NCBI GenBank assembly: GCA_963837585.1
Contig: CAWINX010000003.1
Location: forward strand, 496,001 to 560,000
From: CAWINX01 sp963837585
GTDB lineage: Bacteria; Actinomycetota; Thermoleophilia; Solirubrobacterales; 70-9
Direction of reading: 5' to 3'
DNA length: 64,000 nucleotides
Shown piece after piece: positions 17,946-26,844 of the stretch; the first letter of the stretch is position 1; each line of letters begins with the position of its first letter. The notes under the pieces were generated by a model. It made no database searches. It saw nothing but the letters and a program-made list of their open reading frames with translations, and was not told the DNA's origin. The translations under genes were made by a program, and so were the position numbers.

Positions 17946-19357
17946 CTAGTACGCGCCGTCGCCGCGGATGATCGCGCGAGGAGTGCGCAACAGGATCGCC
18001 AGGTCGCCGGTGACCGAGAGGTTGTCGAGGTAGTCGCGCTCCATCGCCAGGCGCTCCTCGAAGGTGAGGTCGCCGCGGCCGTAGACCTGCATCGGCCCGG
18101 TCAGCCCGGGCTTGACCGCGAGGCGAACTCGCTGGCGCTCGTCGTAGAGGGCGACGACCGCCTCCTCCTCGGGGCGTGGCCCGACCAGGGACATGTGCCC
18201 GCGTCAGCACGTTGAAGAGCTGCGGCAGCTCGTCGATGCTGGTGCGGCGCAGGAACCGGCCCGCCCGGGTGACGCGCGGGTCGTCGGGGATCTTGAAGGA
18301 CGGCTCGTCGAGCTCCTCCAGGTCGACGAACTCACTCAGCCGCTCCTCGGCGTCGACGACCATCGTCCGGAACTTCACCATCGTGAACGACTCGCCGCTC
18401 CCGCCCGGCGCGCTTCTGGCGGAAGAGCACCGGCTTGCCGGTGTCGAGCAGGATGAGGAGCGCGGTCGCCAGCAGCAGCGGCGAGAGCAATGCCAGCAGC
18501 GTCGCGGAGACGACCAGGTCCATCGCCCGCTTCATCGCCAGGGTCGAGCGCGGCGGGTCCGAGAAGCGGAAGTCCAGGACCGGGAGCTCGGCGAGGCGGT
18601 TCAGCTCGATGCCCGGGCCCAGCAGGCCGAAGTGCTGGGGCAGGAAGGTGAGCCCGAGCCCGGCGACCTTGCACTCCTCGATCAGCTGCTCGGCCGCGGG
18701 CTCGCTCATCTCCTGCGCGGTGACGACCACGCGCTCCACGCCGTGGTCTCGCGCCACCCCTGCGAGGTCGGCGATCGAGCCGAGCCGGGGCAACGCCGTG
18801 GCGCCGGGGTCGCGGTCGTCGATCGAGAGGTAGCCGATCAACCGCAGGCGCGCCTCGGGGTGGGTGGAAACTCGCCTTGCCACCACGCCGGCGGCCTCCG
18901 CCGGGCCGATCACCACGCCAATGGCGACGTCCGTGAGCGCGTGCCAGAGGAGCCGGACGATGGCGCGCATGGCGAAGCAGCCGAGCAGCGCGCCGACGCC
19001 GACGATGATCGCGCTTCCCGCCGAGAGAGGCCCGACCGGGCTGAGCGCGAGCAGGCCGTCCAGCGCCAGGGTCCCCAGTGCGCTGGCGGAGATCAGGCTG
19101 GGCAGCTCGTCGAAGGTGCTGTGGCGGATCCGGCGGTGGTCGTTGTCGTAGAGGCCGTGGAGCTTGAGGACGAGAATCCAGGCGGGGGTGAACAGCGTCG
19201 CCCAGAACAGCGTCGCGGTATCGGTCGTGGAGGTCACCGCAGTCGCGGCGCAAAGGGCGGCGAAGAGGGCGAGCCAGTCGCCGCTGGCGAGCAGGCGGCG
19301 CAGCAGCGCGCCGCGGCGCCGCAGGTCGTCCGAGGCCGACGATGTGGACCTCTCCAT
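17946..19357 (-). CDS. WbaP-like initiating phosphoglycosyltransferase (polyprenyl-phosphate sugar transferase), two frameshifts
   Basis: The N-terminal ~140 residues hold four to five membrane helices. A CoA-binding-like central domain follows (IGYLSIDDRDPGATAL; GVERVVVTAQEM). The catalytic domain starts at MKRAMDLVVSATLLALLSPL and continues as KPVLFRQKRAG. After a break near 18400 it goes on with MVKFRTMVVDAEE and FLRRTSIDELPQLFNVL. After another near 18200 it ends with MSLVGPRPEE, GLTGPMQVYGRGDLTFEERL and DYLDNLSVTGDLAILLRT. These are all signature blocks of polyisoprenyl-phosphate hexose-1-phosphate transferases. It starts repeat-unit assembly by placing a sugar phosphate on undecaprenyl phosphate. 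Confidence 0.88.
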
Positions 19358-19442
19358 GCGAGGTCGCCTTCCGGCGAAGGCTGCCGGTCGGGCATTGGCG
19401 TGGGAGGCGGGCGGTGAGTAGCCGTTTTCTGTGCCTCCTGCG

Positions 19443-21457
19443 TCATTGCCCGACCGCCAGCTCCGGCGCTCGCGGGTTGAGCCGCCGCGCGTGATCGATG
19501 TCGGCCTGCGCCGCCGCCGTGTCGCCGGCGGCCTGCTCCGCCTGGGCGCGCAGGTAATACAGCTGCCAGTTGTGGTCCTCGCGCTCGATCGCGTGGGTGA
19601 AGTAGACGACTGCCGAGGGGGCGTCGTTTTGGACCTGGAGGGCGAGCAGGCCGAGCTGCACGTAGGGGGACGCCGCCCATGGCTCGATCGAGCGGGCGCT
19701 CTTCGCGTGGTCGAAGGCGCTGCCGACGTTGCCGGCCGCGGCGGCGCTCTGGCTCGCCTTGATCTCGCGGGTGACCAGGAGCGGCCCGATCAGCGCGATC
19801 GCCGCGATCCACGCCAGCCCGACGCCCGCCGATCGCCAGGCCGAAGCGACGGCCCCCCGTCGCGTCGAGATCGCCCTCGAGCGCACTCGCGCGCTGCTCG
19901 CATCGCACGCTTACCAAGACACCGGCGGCGAGGAAGAAGACTGCTCCCAACCCGGCGATCTCCCAGAACCAGTCGAAGGCGGCGCCGACCGCGAAGGCGA
20001 GCATTGCGGCGAAGAGGGCCGCGTAGCGTTCCCGTCCGGGCTGAGGTGGCGTCGCGCCAGGCGCGGAATCCAGACCAGAGCAGGAACCCGACCATGCTCA
20101 GGACCAGAACGCCGCCGACCACCCCCAGCTCGATGAACGCCTCCAGGTAGAGGGAGTGGGCGTCATGGACCGGAGCATGTCGATCGAGCGATGTTGCTCC
20201 CACGAGAACTCGTAGGTGCCCGCCCCGGTCCCCAGGGCGGGGTGGTCGCGAAACCCGTCGATCGCGACCCGCCAGAAGTCGTAGCGGCCCGCGCCGGAGA
20301 GCTGTCCGAAGTGCTGCTCGGGCTGGTCGGGGAACTGGATGTCGGAGCTGGAGAACTGGTGCCAGGCGCGCCCGCCGACCGCGATCGTCACGCCGACGAT
20401 CGCGACTGCCGCGACCAGGGCGATCGTCTTCAGCACCGTCGGGCTGCGGGAAAGCTCGAGCGCCCTCCCGGTCGCGCGCCCGCCCCGTGCCTCGATGCGC
20501 CTCAGCGCGGTGAAGGCGAGCAGGGCGAGCGCAATCCCGCCCAAGAGGATCAGCAGCGCCGTCACTCCCTGGTTGACGGACGCCTGGGTGGCGAGGTTGT
20601 TGCTGAGGGCGTCCGTCGACTGCACGTAGAGGATCGCCGGCAGGGTTCCGATCAGCCCGGCGGCGAAGGTGCCGAGCAGCCAGAGCCGGTCCCTGGAGAG
20701 GACCAGCAGCGCGCCCACCGCGACCAGCAGCGAGAGCAGCCCCCCGCGCGAGTAGGTGAAGTAGAGGGCGAGCAGGACGGCCGGGATCGCGCCGGCGGAG
20801 ATCCAGCGCAGCGCCGCCCAGCCGGCGCGGCGGCTCATCCAGAGCAGCAGCGCGACCGCGATCCCGGCCATCGCCCCGTTCGCGTTCCAGTAGCCGAGCG
20901 GGTAGCGAAGGCGCGAGCCGGTGCCCAGGCCGTCGCTGATGTTGAGCACGTGGGGGAGGAGACGGCTGCCCAAGCCCAAAAGGGCAACGAGAGTTACGGC
21001 AATTGCCAGGCCTTCAGCGAAACGTTGACGCCTTTCGTCGGTTTGGGCGATCAGGAACGCGGCAAGGAAGAAGCTGAGGTAGACGAGGACGCGGTCCGCC
21101 TCGATCACGCTCAGCTCCACCGACCCTGACCAGAGGGAAGAAATTGCAGACAAGAGCGCCAAACCCCCGATCAGCCCAACCGACCAGTAGAGCGGCCGGC
21201 CGAGCTTCGCGCCCGACGCCGCGCCCAGCACCAGCAGCGCGACGACCACGAGCCATGACGGCCAAGCCGGCGATGTGGCGACCGCTTACGTCATAGCCCC
21301 CTCCGGCGAGCGCAAGGCCGCCGATCAGGGCGATCGGAGCGATCAGCGCCGCGAATTGGTCTAACCTTGCGCGGGATGCCCGGGAAGCGCCATCCCCTCG
21401 CCCGGAAGCCGATTCCAGCTTGCTTTGGCGGGCTGTCAGTGTTGGCTCTGCTGGCAC
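19443..21457 (-). CDS. O-antigen ligase/polymerase-type membrane protein with C-terminal TPR region, frameshifted
   Basis: The central frame (20098-21249) has about ten helices. It also has RYPLGYWNANGAMAGIAVAL and YFTYSRGGLLSLLVAVGAL, the hallmark motifs of the Wzy_C/WaaL family. The loop contains GAGRYDFWRVAIDGFRDHP and LGTGAGTYEFSW. A break near 20165 leads to DAHSLYLEAFIELGVVGGVL, the last family motif. Further breaks lead to a tetratricopeptide region (SPYVQLGLLALQVQ; NWQLYYLRAQAEQAAGD) ending at 19443. The only in-frame ATG for the N-terminal helix (LIAPIALIGGLALAGGGY) is at 21457, which overlaps the divergent gene start. The start is therefore uncertain. Confidence 0.75.
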
Positions 21458-21924
21458 TCTGCTGCTTTCCGATCTTTGCTCAGGCTGATTCGAGCGGTGT
21501 CCAGTACTCGGACGGGATTCCCAACGCTTACGGGGGCAACCCCCCGGCTAAGTCTTCCAAGGTTTCCGGTGCGCCCGGCGGAACGGGTAATTCTGACGCG
21601 ACCGCGTCGAATTCGTCCGGAAACACGTCTTCGCAGGGGGGCTCATCGTCAACCGGCGGCACTCCAAGCTCGGGCGACGGCGGCACGTCGCAGGGTAGCC
21701 CAGCGCCTTCGACGGGGCAGCAGTCGTCGCCTGGCGGCAGCGGCAGTGCGCAGGGCGAGCCGGCGGCCTCGTCGTCGACCGGCGCCGGCGGAGGCAGCAC
21801 TTCGCCGCTGATCCCGATCCTGGTCGCGATCTTGGTCCTCGCCGGGATCTCGGTCGGTGTGTTGATGCTGCGGGCTCGCCGTAATCGTCCCGGCACTGGA
21901 ACCGTCTCGCCGAAGGCGAGCTAG
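21376..21924 (+). CDS. secreted or anchored Ser/Gly-rich protein with C-terminal membrane helix
   Basis: The ATG at 21376 (182 residues) opens a signal peptide (KPIPACFGGLSVLALLALCC, cleavage after FAQA). About 110 residues of Gly/Ser/Thr/Asn-rich low-complexity sequence follow, then a helix SPLIPILVAILVLAGISVGV and a short basic tail RARRNRPG. This looks like a single-pass cell-surface stalk. There is no LPXTG sortase motif. It sits between the ligase-type gene and a secreted glycosidase and may be cotranscribed with the latter. Function unknown. Confidence 0.7.
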   Translation: MPGKRHPLARKPIPACFGGLSVLALLALCCFPIFAQADSSGVQYSDGIPNAYGGNPPAKSSKVSGAPGGTGNSDATASNSSGNTSSQGGSSSTGGTPSSGDGGTSQGSPAPSTGQQSSPGGSGSAQGEPAASSSTGAGGGSTSPLIPILVAILVLAGISVGVLMLRARRNRPGTGTVSPKAS

Positions 21925-21973
21925 CCGATGTTGAGAGAGCGGAAGCACGAGCAGGACGAGTCCGCGTGCGTGG

Positions 21974-23061
21974 ATGGCTGTTTTGGCGGTCGTTGCGGTT
22001 GGCGCCTCAATGACGGCGACCTCGGCCCAGGCCCTGCCGGGGAAGTTCTGGGGCATCGACCCCCAGGCGACCCCGACGCTGGAACAGCTGCAGCGAGTCA
22101 AGCGCGGGGGCGTGGGCAGTCGTCAGGATTGCGGTTCCGTGGGGAGCGGTTCAGCCGACTGCGGACGGCCCGTTCGACTGGTCGGGCATCGACTCCTCTG
22201 TGGGGGCCGCCGCCCAGGCCGGGCTCGATGTCTTGCCCTTCCTCTACGGCCCGCCTTCCTGGGTTGTGCCCCAGGTCCACATCCACGGCAGCACCGTCCC
22301 GGCGCCGAGGACGCTTCCGGTCAGGACCGGCGCCCAGCGCGCCGCCTGGTCGAACTTCCTCAAGCAGGCGGTCTGCGCGCTATGGGCCCAAGGGCAGCTT
22401 CTGGGCCGAGAACCCCGGCATCCCCAAGCGGCCGATTCGCACCTGGCAGATCGGCAACGAGGAGAACTTCTTCTACTTCGTCGCGCATCCCTCGCCGGGC
22501 GACTACGGGAAGCTGGTGAAGATCTCCCACGCGGCGATCAAGAGCGTCGACCGGCGGGCGAAGCTGATCCTCTGCGGGCTCTTCGCGCTGCCGCGGCAGA
22601 AGCCGCCGAAGGCCTTCCCCGCCTACAAGTTCCTGCAGCTGATGTACAAGCGGACGCCGGGGGTCAAGCGCGACTTCGACGGCGTCTCCCTGCACCCGTA
22701 CGTGCGCGACTTCAAGTACCTGAAGCCGGAGATCAACCAGGTCCGTGGCGTGCTGAAGAAGGCCGGCGACAACGGCGTGCCGCTCTGGATCACCGAGATC
22801 GGCTGGAGCTCCGGCCAGCCCACCCACTCCGATGTCTTCGCCAAGGGGCCGCGGGGCCAGGCCAAGCAGCTGAGGGGCGCCCTCGGCATGCTGCGCCACA
22901 ACCAGCGCAGGTGGCGGATCCAGCGCGTCTACTGGTTCTCACTCGACGACGCGGTCGGCTCCTGCAACTTCTGCGACGGCAGCGGCCTCTTCGGCGCCGG
23001 CTTCACCCCGAAGCCCGCCTGGTACTCCTTCGTCAAGATCACCGGCGGCCGCGCGAGCTAG
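21974..23061 (+). CDS. secreted glycoside hydrolase, GH39/PslG-like, two frameshifts
   Basis: A signal peptide (MAVLAVVAVGASMTATSAQA) is followed by LPGKFWGIDPQATPTLEQLQ. The frame breaks near 22115. It resumes as AAAQAGLDVLPFLYGPPSW and breaks again near 22370. The catalytic half reads IRTWQIGNEENFFYFVAH (acid/base Glu in NEE), FDGVSLHPYVRD and PLWITEIGWSSGQPTH (nucleophile Glu), then VYWFSLDD. The two Glu after beta strands 4 and 7 are typical of clan GH-A. Such enzymes accompany exopolysaccharide loci (for example PslG) and trim the exported polymer. A 51-bp piece of its 3' end is duplicated at 25976-26026. Confidence 0.78.
22968..23018 (+). repeat. 51-bp direct repeat, copy 1 (in the glycosidase 3' end)
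   Basis: Positions 22968-23018 match 25976-26026 at 50 of 51 bases; the one difference is G22994 against A26002. Copy 1 is an integral part of the glycosidase coding sequence (FCDGSGLFGAGFTPKP). The DUF4143 ATPase and AbiE-type pair lie between the two copies. Confidence 0.9.
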
Positions 23062-23123
23062 GGGCCAAGCTCGGCGCGGGCGGGCCTCGGCCTTCGGAGC
23101 GGCGTTACATTTTTGTGAGCGAA

Positions 23124-23155
23124 AAGTCTCTACAATACGCCTGAGGAGTCTATAA
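23124..23155 (+). promoter_or_regulatory. AT-rich promoter of the ATPase gene with repeated half-sites
   Basis: A perfect -10 TATAAT at 23150-23155 sits 15 bases before the ATG at 23171. AGTCTCTACAAT (23124-23135) and AGTCTATAAT (23146-23155) form a direct repeat spaced 22 bases, two helical turns, which could bind an autoregulator. No good -35 is visible. Confidence 0.5.
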
Positions 23156-23170
23156 TTTCGCCGTACAATC

Positions 23171-24432
23171 ATGGTGAATGACCTATCGCCAAGGGTCGTT
23201 GATGCGGAGCTTGTCGAGTCGCCTGGAGTCGGCCGGCGCCGTATTGGTCGAGGGGCCAAAGGCATGCGGCAAGACCGAAACGGCGCGTCAAATCGCGCAA
23301 GCGAAGTGCTGCTCGACGTGGATGGGACGCGCGGGCTGCGGCGGCGGTCGAGCCCGGCCCTGCGTCCTTCAGGGCGCCAGTTCCGCGCCTGATCGACGAG
23401 TGGCAGGTCGAGACCGCGATCTGGGACCACGTCCGGCGCGCGGTCGACGAGCGGAGAAAGCCAGGCCAATTCATCCTTGCCGGCTCTGCCGTCCCATCCG
23501 AAGGCGCGACTCGTCACTCCGGTGCGGGCCGCATCAGCCGCTTGAGGCTGCGGCCGATGTCGCTCTTCGAGTCGGGCGTCGGCAACGGGGCGGTTTCGCT
23601 TGCCGCACAGCTTGCGGGGGAGCCTGCTCGCGCGGTTGACCCGGGCTTGGGCATAGAGGAGTTAACCGAGGAGATTGCTCGTGGAGGATGGCCTGGATTC
23701 CGGGGCCAGCCCCTCGCCCAGGCCCTGCGAAGTGTTCGCGATTATCTCAGCGAGATTCGTCGTGTCGATATCGGGCGGTTGGGACAGGCGCGCCGACGAC
23801 CCGGAGAAGGTCGGGCGGCTGCTTCGAAGCCTCGCTCGCAATGTCGCCACTCCCGCTGCCGCCAAGACCCTCGCTGGGGACGTGGGCGGAGGCTAGAGAG
23901 ACCTCGAACCGCCATACCGTCGCCGCCTACCTCGGCGCACTCGAACGCCTGTTCATCGTCGAGGATCAGCCGGCGTGGGAGACCGCATCTGCGCTCCCGG
24001 TACCGCCAGCGCAGTTCTCCGAAGCGCCATTTCGTCGATCCCTCCTTGGCCGTCGCTGCAATGGAAGCGGAGCCGGCCGCTCTACTGCGGGATTTCAGCC
24101 TCCTCGGTCTGCTCTTCGAGTCCCTGGTCGTTCGCGATCTCCGGGTTTACGCACAGGCCCTGGATGGCCACGTCAGGTACTACCAGGACAACAGCGGCCT
24201 GGAGGTCGATGCGATCGTCGAAACCGGCGACGCTTGGGCTGCGTTCGAAGTCAAGCTGGGTGGGGAAGGCAGGGTCGAGGAGGGTGCCGCCGCGCTCGCA
24301 AGATTCGCCAAGCGGATCGACACCGGTCGGTCCGGAAAGCCGAAGGCGCTCGCCGTGATCGTCGGAACGGGCTACGGCTACGTCCGCGACGACGGCATCC
24401 AGGTGATCCCGATCGGCGCCCTCGGGCCGTAG
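23171..24432 (+). CDS. DUF4143-type AAA ATPase, several frameshifts
   Basis: The start MVNDLSPRVVDAEL (ATG 23171) is followed in another frame by AGAVLVEGPKACGKTETARQ, the Walker A of the AAA_14 family. Further frames give RLIDEWQVETAIWDHVRRAV, FILAGSAVPSEGATRHSGAG and RISRLRLRPMSLFESG, all family hallmarks. The DUF4143 part continues with IARGGWPGFRG, then AAYLGALERLFIVEDQPAW. The end is a PD-(D/E)XK-like domain: GLLFESLVVRDLRVYAQAL, VRYYQDNSGLEVDAIVE and WAAFEVKLGG. Biochemical roles of this family are poorly known. It occurs widely in mobile and toxin-antitoxin neighbourhoods, as here. Confidence 0.78.
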
Positions 24433-24503
24433 GCGGGAAACAGTTTGGCTCGGGGGGTTTGCCTCAAGAAGGCGAATAAACGCCCTCTAATGGCATAATT
24501 CTG

Positions 24504-24515
24504 TATTCTTGACGC
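24504..24515 (+). promoter_or_regulatory. probable leaderless promoter -10 of the AbiEii gene
   Basis: TATTCT at 24504-24509 lies 6 bases before the ATG at 24516. A second possible -10, CATAAT, is at 24494-24499. The first would place the transcription start at or next to the start codon, and no Shine-Dalgarno sequence is visible. Confidence 0.35.
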
Positions 24516-25271
24516 ATGGAATTACTCAGTCGCGCTCAGATCGTCGAGTTCTTCCATGTCGCTTTCCTCGACGCGTTGTCCAGACGGCTCGATCCGGCTC
24601 GATACGTGCTGAAAGGAGGCGCGAACCTGCGCTACTTCTTTGGGAGCCTGCGTTATTCCGAGGACATCGACCTCGACGTGAACGGCGTGCCGCCGTGGCG
24701 GCTTGGAGAAAAGGTCGACAGCGTCCTCGGTTCCGGCGCAATGAGCGCCCTGCTTCGCGTCGGCGGTCTGGAGGTTGCCGAGTTCTCGAGCCCGAAGCAG
24801 ACCGAGACGACGTTGCGTTGGAAGGTTGCGATCGAGGCCCCGGGGCGGTCTGAGCCCGTCCGGACCAAGATCGAATTCAGCAATCGAAACGGCGAGCGGC
24901 GGTATCTACTCGAGCCGATTCCCAGTCGCATCGTCGAGCCCTATGCATTGCGCCCGCCGACCGTCCAGCACTACACCGAGGAGGCCGCCGCCGCACAGAA
25001 GGTCGAAGCTCTTGCAAAGCGCTCCGAGACGCAGGCGCGCGATGTCTTTGACCTCGATCTGCTGCTCCGCCGCAAGTCGCTCCCTGTCGACTCTGTCGAT
25101 CCGCGGGTCCTGACTGACGCAGCCGATCGGGCCTTGCAGCTGTCGTTTGCCGCCTTTCGCGATCAGGTCCTTCCCTTCCTCGAGCCCGATGCTGTCGAGC
25201 TCTACGACACCGAGTCGGCTTGGGAGCAGATGCAGACCTTCGTTGCGGAAACGCTGGAGGGCGCTCGATGA
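24516..25271 (+). CDS. AbiEii/AbiGii-type nucleotidyltransferase (toxin-like)
   Basis: 251 residues, intact. The nucleotidyltransferase core is VLKGGANLRYFFGSLRYSED with the metal-binding Asp pair in SEDIDLDV (D50, D52). RTKIEFSNRN and the helical VFDLDLLLRRKSLPVD follow in the order known for AbiEii. In type IV toxin-antitoxin systems AbiEii is the toxin and modifies RNA. Later MenT-type relatives add nucleotides to tRNA acceptor ends. Its stop overlaps the ATG of the AbiEi-like gene (ATGA, 25268-25271), so toxin precedes antitoxin, the reverse of the usual abiE order. Confidence 0.88.
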   Translation: MELLSRAQIVEFFHVAFLDALSRRLDPARYVLKGGANLRYFFGSLRYSEDIDLDVNGVPPWRLGEKVDSVLGSGAMSALLRVGGLEVAEFSSPKQTETTLRWKVAIEAPGRSEPVRTKIEFSNRNGERRYLLEPIPSRIVEPYALRPPTVQHYTEEAAAAQKVEALAKRSETQARDVFDLDLLLRRKSLPVDSVDPRVLTDAADRALQLSFAAFRDQVLPFLEPDAVELYDTESAWEQMQTFVAETLEGAR

Positions 25272-25969
25272 GAGCGACCGAGGCCTACGGGGAGCTGCTG
25301 AGGATGAATCGCGCGATCGTCACGACCCGCGAGGCGGCGACGCGATGGCGGACGGAGCAGCGCACCGCCGGCAGGCGCCTCCGCGCGTTGGAGGAGGCTG
25401 GGCTCGTGCGCCGGTTGCGGCGTGGCCTCTGGGCGCTTGGCTCCGACGTTGAGCCCTTTGCCCTCGCTCCGTATCTGACGGCGCCGCATCCGGCCTATGT
25501 GTCGCTCTGGTCCGCTCTCTCCCATCACGGCATGATCGAGCAGATTCCCCGCCGGATCTCGGTGGTTTCGCTGGACAGGTCCCGGAGCATCACGACTGCC
25601 CTTGGCACCTACACGATTCATCACCTCGCCCCCGAGCTGTTTGGCGGCTTTCGCGGATCGGAGAAGGCCGGATACCTGGCCGCTCCGGAGAAGGCGCTTT
25701 TCGACACCGTCTACGTCCGCTCGGCCGCCGGCAGTCGAGCTTTCTTCCCGGAACTCTCGATCCCGGCGGATTTCGACAACGCTCAACTGAAGGAGTGGAT
25801 CGGCCGGATCAAGGGCGCGCGGCTGCGAACGATCGTCTCGCGCCGGCTTCGCGAAGTGCTGAGGCAAGCGACCCGCGAAGACGTCCGCGCTCGCCGATCG
25901 CCTTCGTCTGATTCTCGAAGGCAAGACAATCGTTGGTCAGCAGCGTTCGGAGATCCTGGAGGCCATTGA
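25268..25969 (+). CDS. AbiEi-like antitoxin/transcriptional regulator, probable frameshift near the C-terminus
   Basis: 233 residues in the open frame. The N-terminus is a winged helix (AIVTTREAATRWRTEQRT; LRALEEAGLVRRLRRGLWAL). The AbiEi_1-like domain follows: APHPAYVSLWSALSHHGMIE, ISVVSLDRS, YTIHHLAPELFGGF and AAPEKALFDTVYV. These are the conserved blocks of AbiEi antitoxins, which repress their operon. Around 25890 the reading appears to shift. The next frame gives ALADRLRLILEGKTIVGQQR, then runs in frame through the copied glycosidase fragment to a stop at 26076-26078. The true C-terminus may therefore be chimeric. Confidence 0.82.
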   Translation: MRATEAYGELLRMNRAIVTTREAATRWRTEQRTAGRRLRALEEAGLVRRLRRGLWALGSDVEPFALAPYLTAPHPAYVSLWSALSHHGMIEQIPRRISVVSLDRSRSITTALGTYTIHHLAPELFGGFRGSEKAGYLAAPEKALFDTVYVRSAAGSRAFFPELSIPADFDNAQLKEWIGRIKGARLRTIVSRRLREVLRQATREDVRARRSPSSDSRRQDNRWSAAFGDPGGH

Positions 25970-25975
25970 GACCAT

Positions 25976-26026
25976 CTTCTGCGACGGCAGCGGCCTCTTC
26001 GACGCCGGCTTCACCCCGAAGCCCGC
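25976..26026 (+). repeat. 51-bp direct repeat, copy 2 (glycosidase 3' fragment after the antitoxin gene)
   Basis: 50 of 51 bases equal 22968-23018. Here it is out of context: it follows the AbiEi-like gene and encodes FCDGSGLFDAGFTPKP, the conserved end of the glycosidase. The distance between copies is 3008 bp. Confidence 0.9.
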
Positions 26027-26056
26027 TGAACATCATGGAGGGAGTGATTTAGGCAG

Positions 26057-26108
26057 AACTATTGCGATATCAGAATAGTTAGCGCAAGTATTGCTGTACG
26101 GCTATAGT
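26057..26108 (+). promoter_or_regulatory. operator-like inverted repeat and AT-rich promoter of the HTH-nucleotidyltransferase pair
   Basis: AACTATT (26057-26063) and AATAGTT (26074-26080) are perfect 7-bp inverted arms around a 10-base centre. A -10-like TATAGT follows at 26103-26108, seven bases before the presumed ATG at 26116, so the transcript could be leaderless. Confidence 0.45.
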
Positions 26109-26115
26109 TTCGTCA

Positions 26116-26833
26116 ATGACCGATCCGGTCTCCATCTGCTGAGGCAGCGAACATCCTCGGACTGAGTTCCGCTCGAGTCCGCGCTCTGGCCGCCCGTAAT
26201 CAATTGCCGGCCGCGAAGGTCGGCGGTCGCTGGTTGATCGAACGAGCGGGAGTCGAGGCACGTCGTCGCCGGGAAACCCCAGGTGGGCGACCGTTCGCAC
26301 CGCACAATGCCTGGGCCTTGCTGCTTCTCGCTTCCGGCAGCGATGTCGCGGTGATCGATCCGGTCGTTCGATCGCGATTGCGTCGGGCCTTGGCGCTGGA
26401 GGGCTTGGAGAAGCTCGAACCGCGGCTTGCCCGACGTGCCGAAGTCCGCTTCTTCCATACCCATCCGGGGGAGATCTCCTATGTCCTCGAGGATCCGGCT
26501 CTGGTCAAGTCGGGGATCAGCGCTGCCGGCGCTTATGACTTCGATTTGGTCTCAGGCCATGAGGCGGACGGCTACCTGTGCGCGAGCGCCCTGAGGGAAT
26601 TCGCCGCCGCCCATGTCCTCTCGCCGGCGGGCCCAGAGGGCAACGTCTGCCTCCGGCTCGTGCCGGAGGCGGCCTGGCGCTTCTTGGCCGGAGCGCCGAT
26701 CGCGCCGCTTGCCGCAGTCGCACTTGATCTGGCAGGGGACCCCGACTCGCGCTCGGCGCGGGTCGGCCGCGCTGCGCTTCGGGATCTCGATCGTAGTTAC
26801 AGACAAGCCAGGCGCCGATCTGCCCACGCATAG
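26116..26833 (+). CDS. helix-turn-helix (excisionase-type) DNA-binding protein, probable antitoxin, one frameshift
   Basis: The ATG at 26116 reads MTDPVSI. After a one-base slip near 26137 it continues as SAEAANILGLSSARVRALAA, then NQLPAAKVGGRWLIERAGVE, a classic MerR/excisionase helix-turn-helix. The remaining ~190 residues form an uncharacterised domain (LLLASGSDVAVIDPVVRSRL; VRFFHTHPGEISYVLEDPAL). It ends 11 bases before a nucleotidyltransferase gene. HTH-plus-nucleotidyltransferase pairs of this kind are predicted toxin-antitoxin modules. Without the slip, translation would have to start at the TTG at 26204, after the HTH. Confidence 0.7.
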
Positions 26834-26844
26834 GCGGGGATGAC

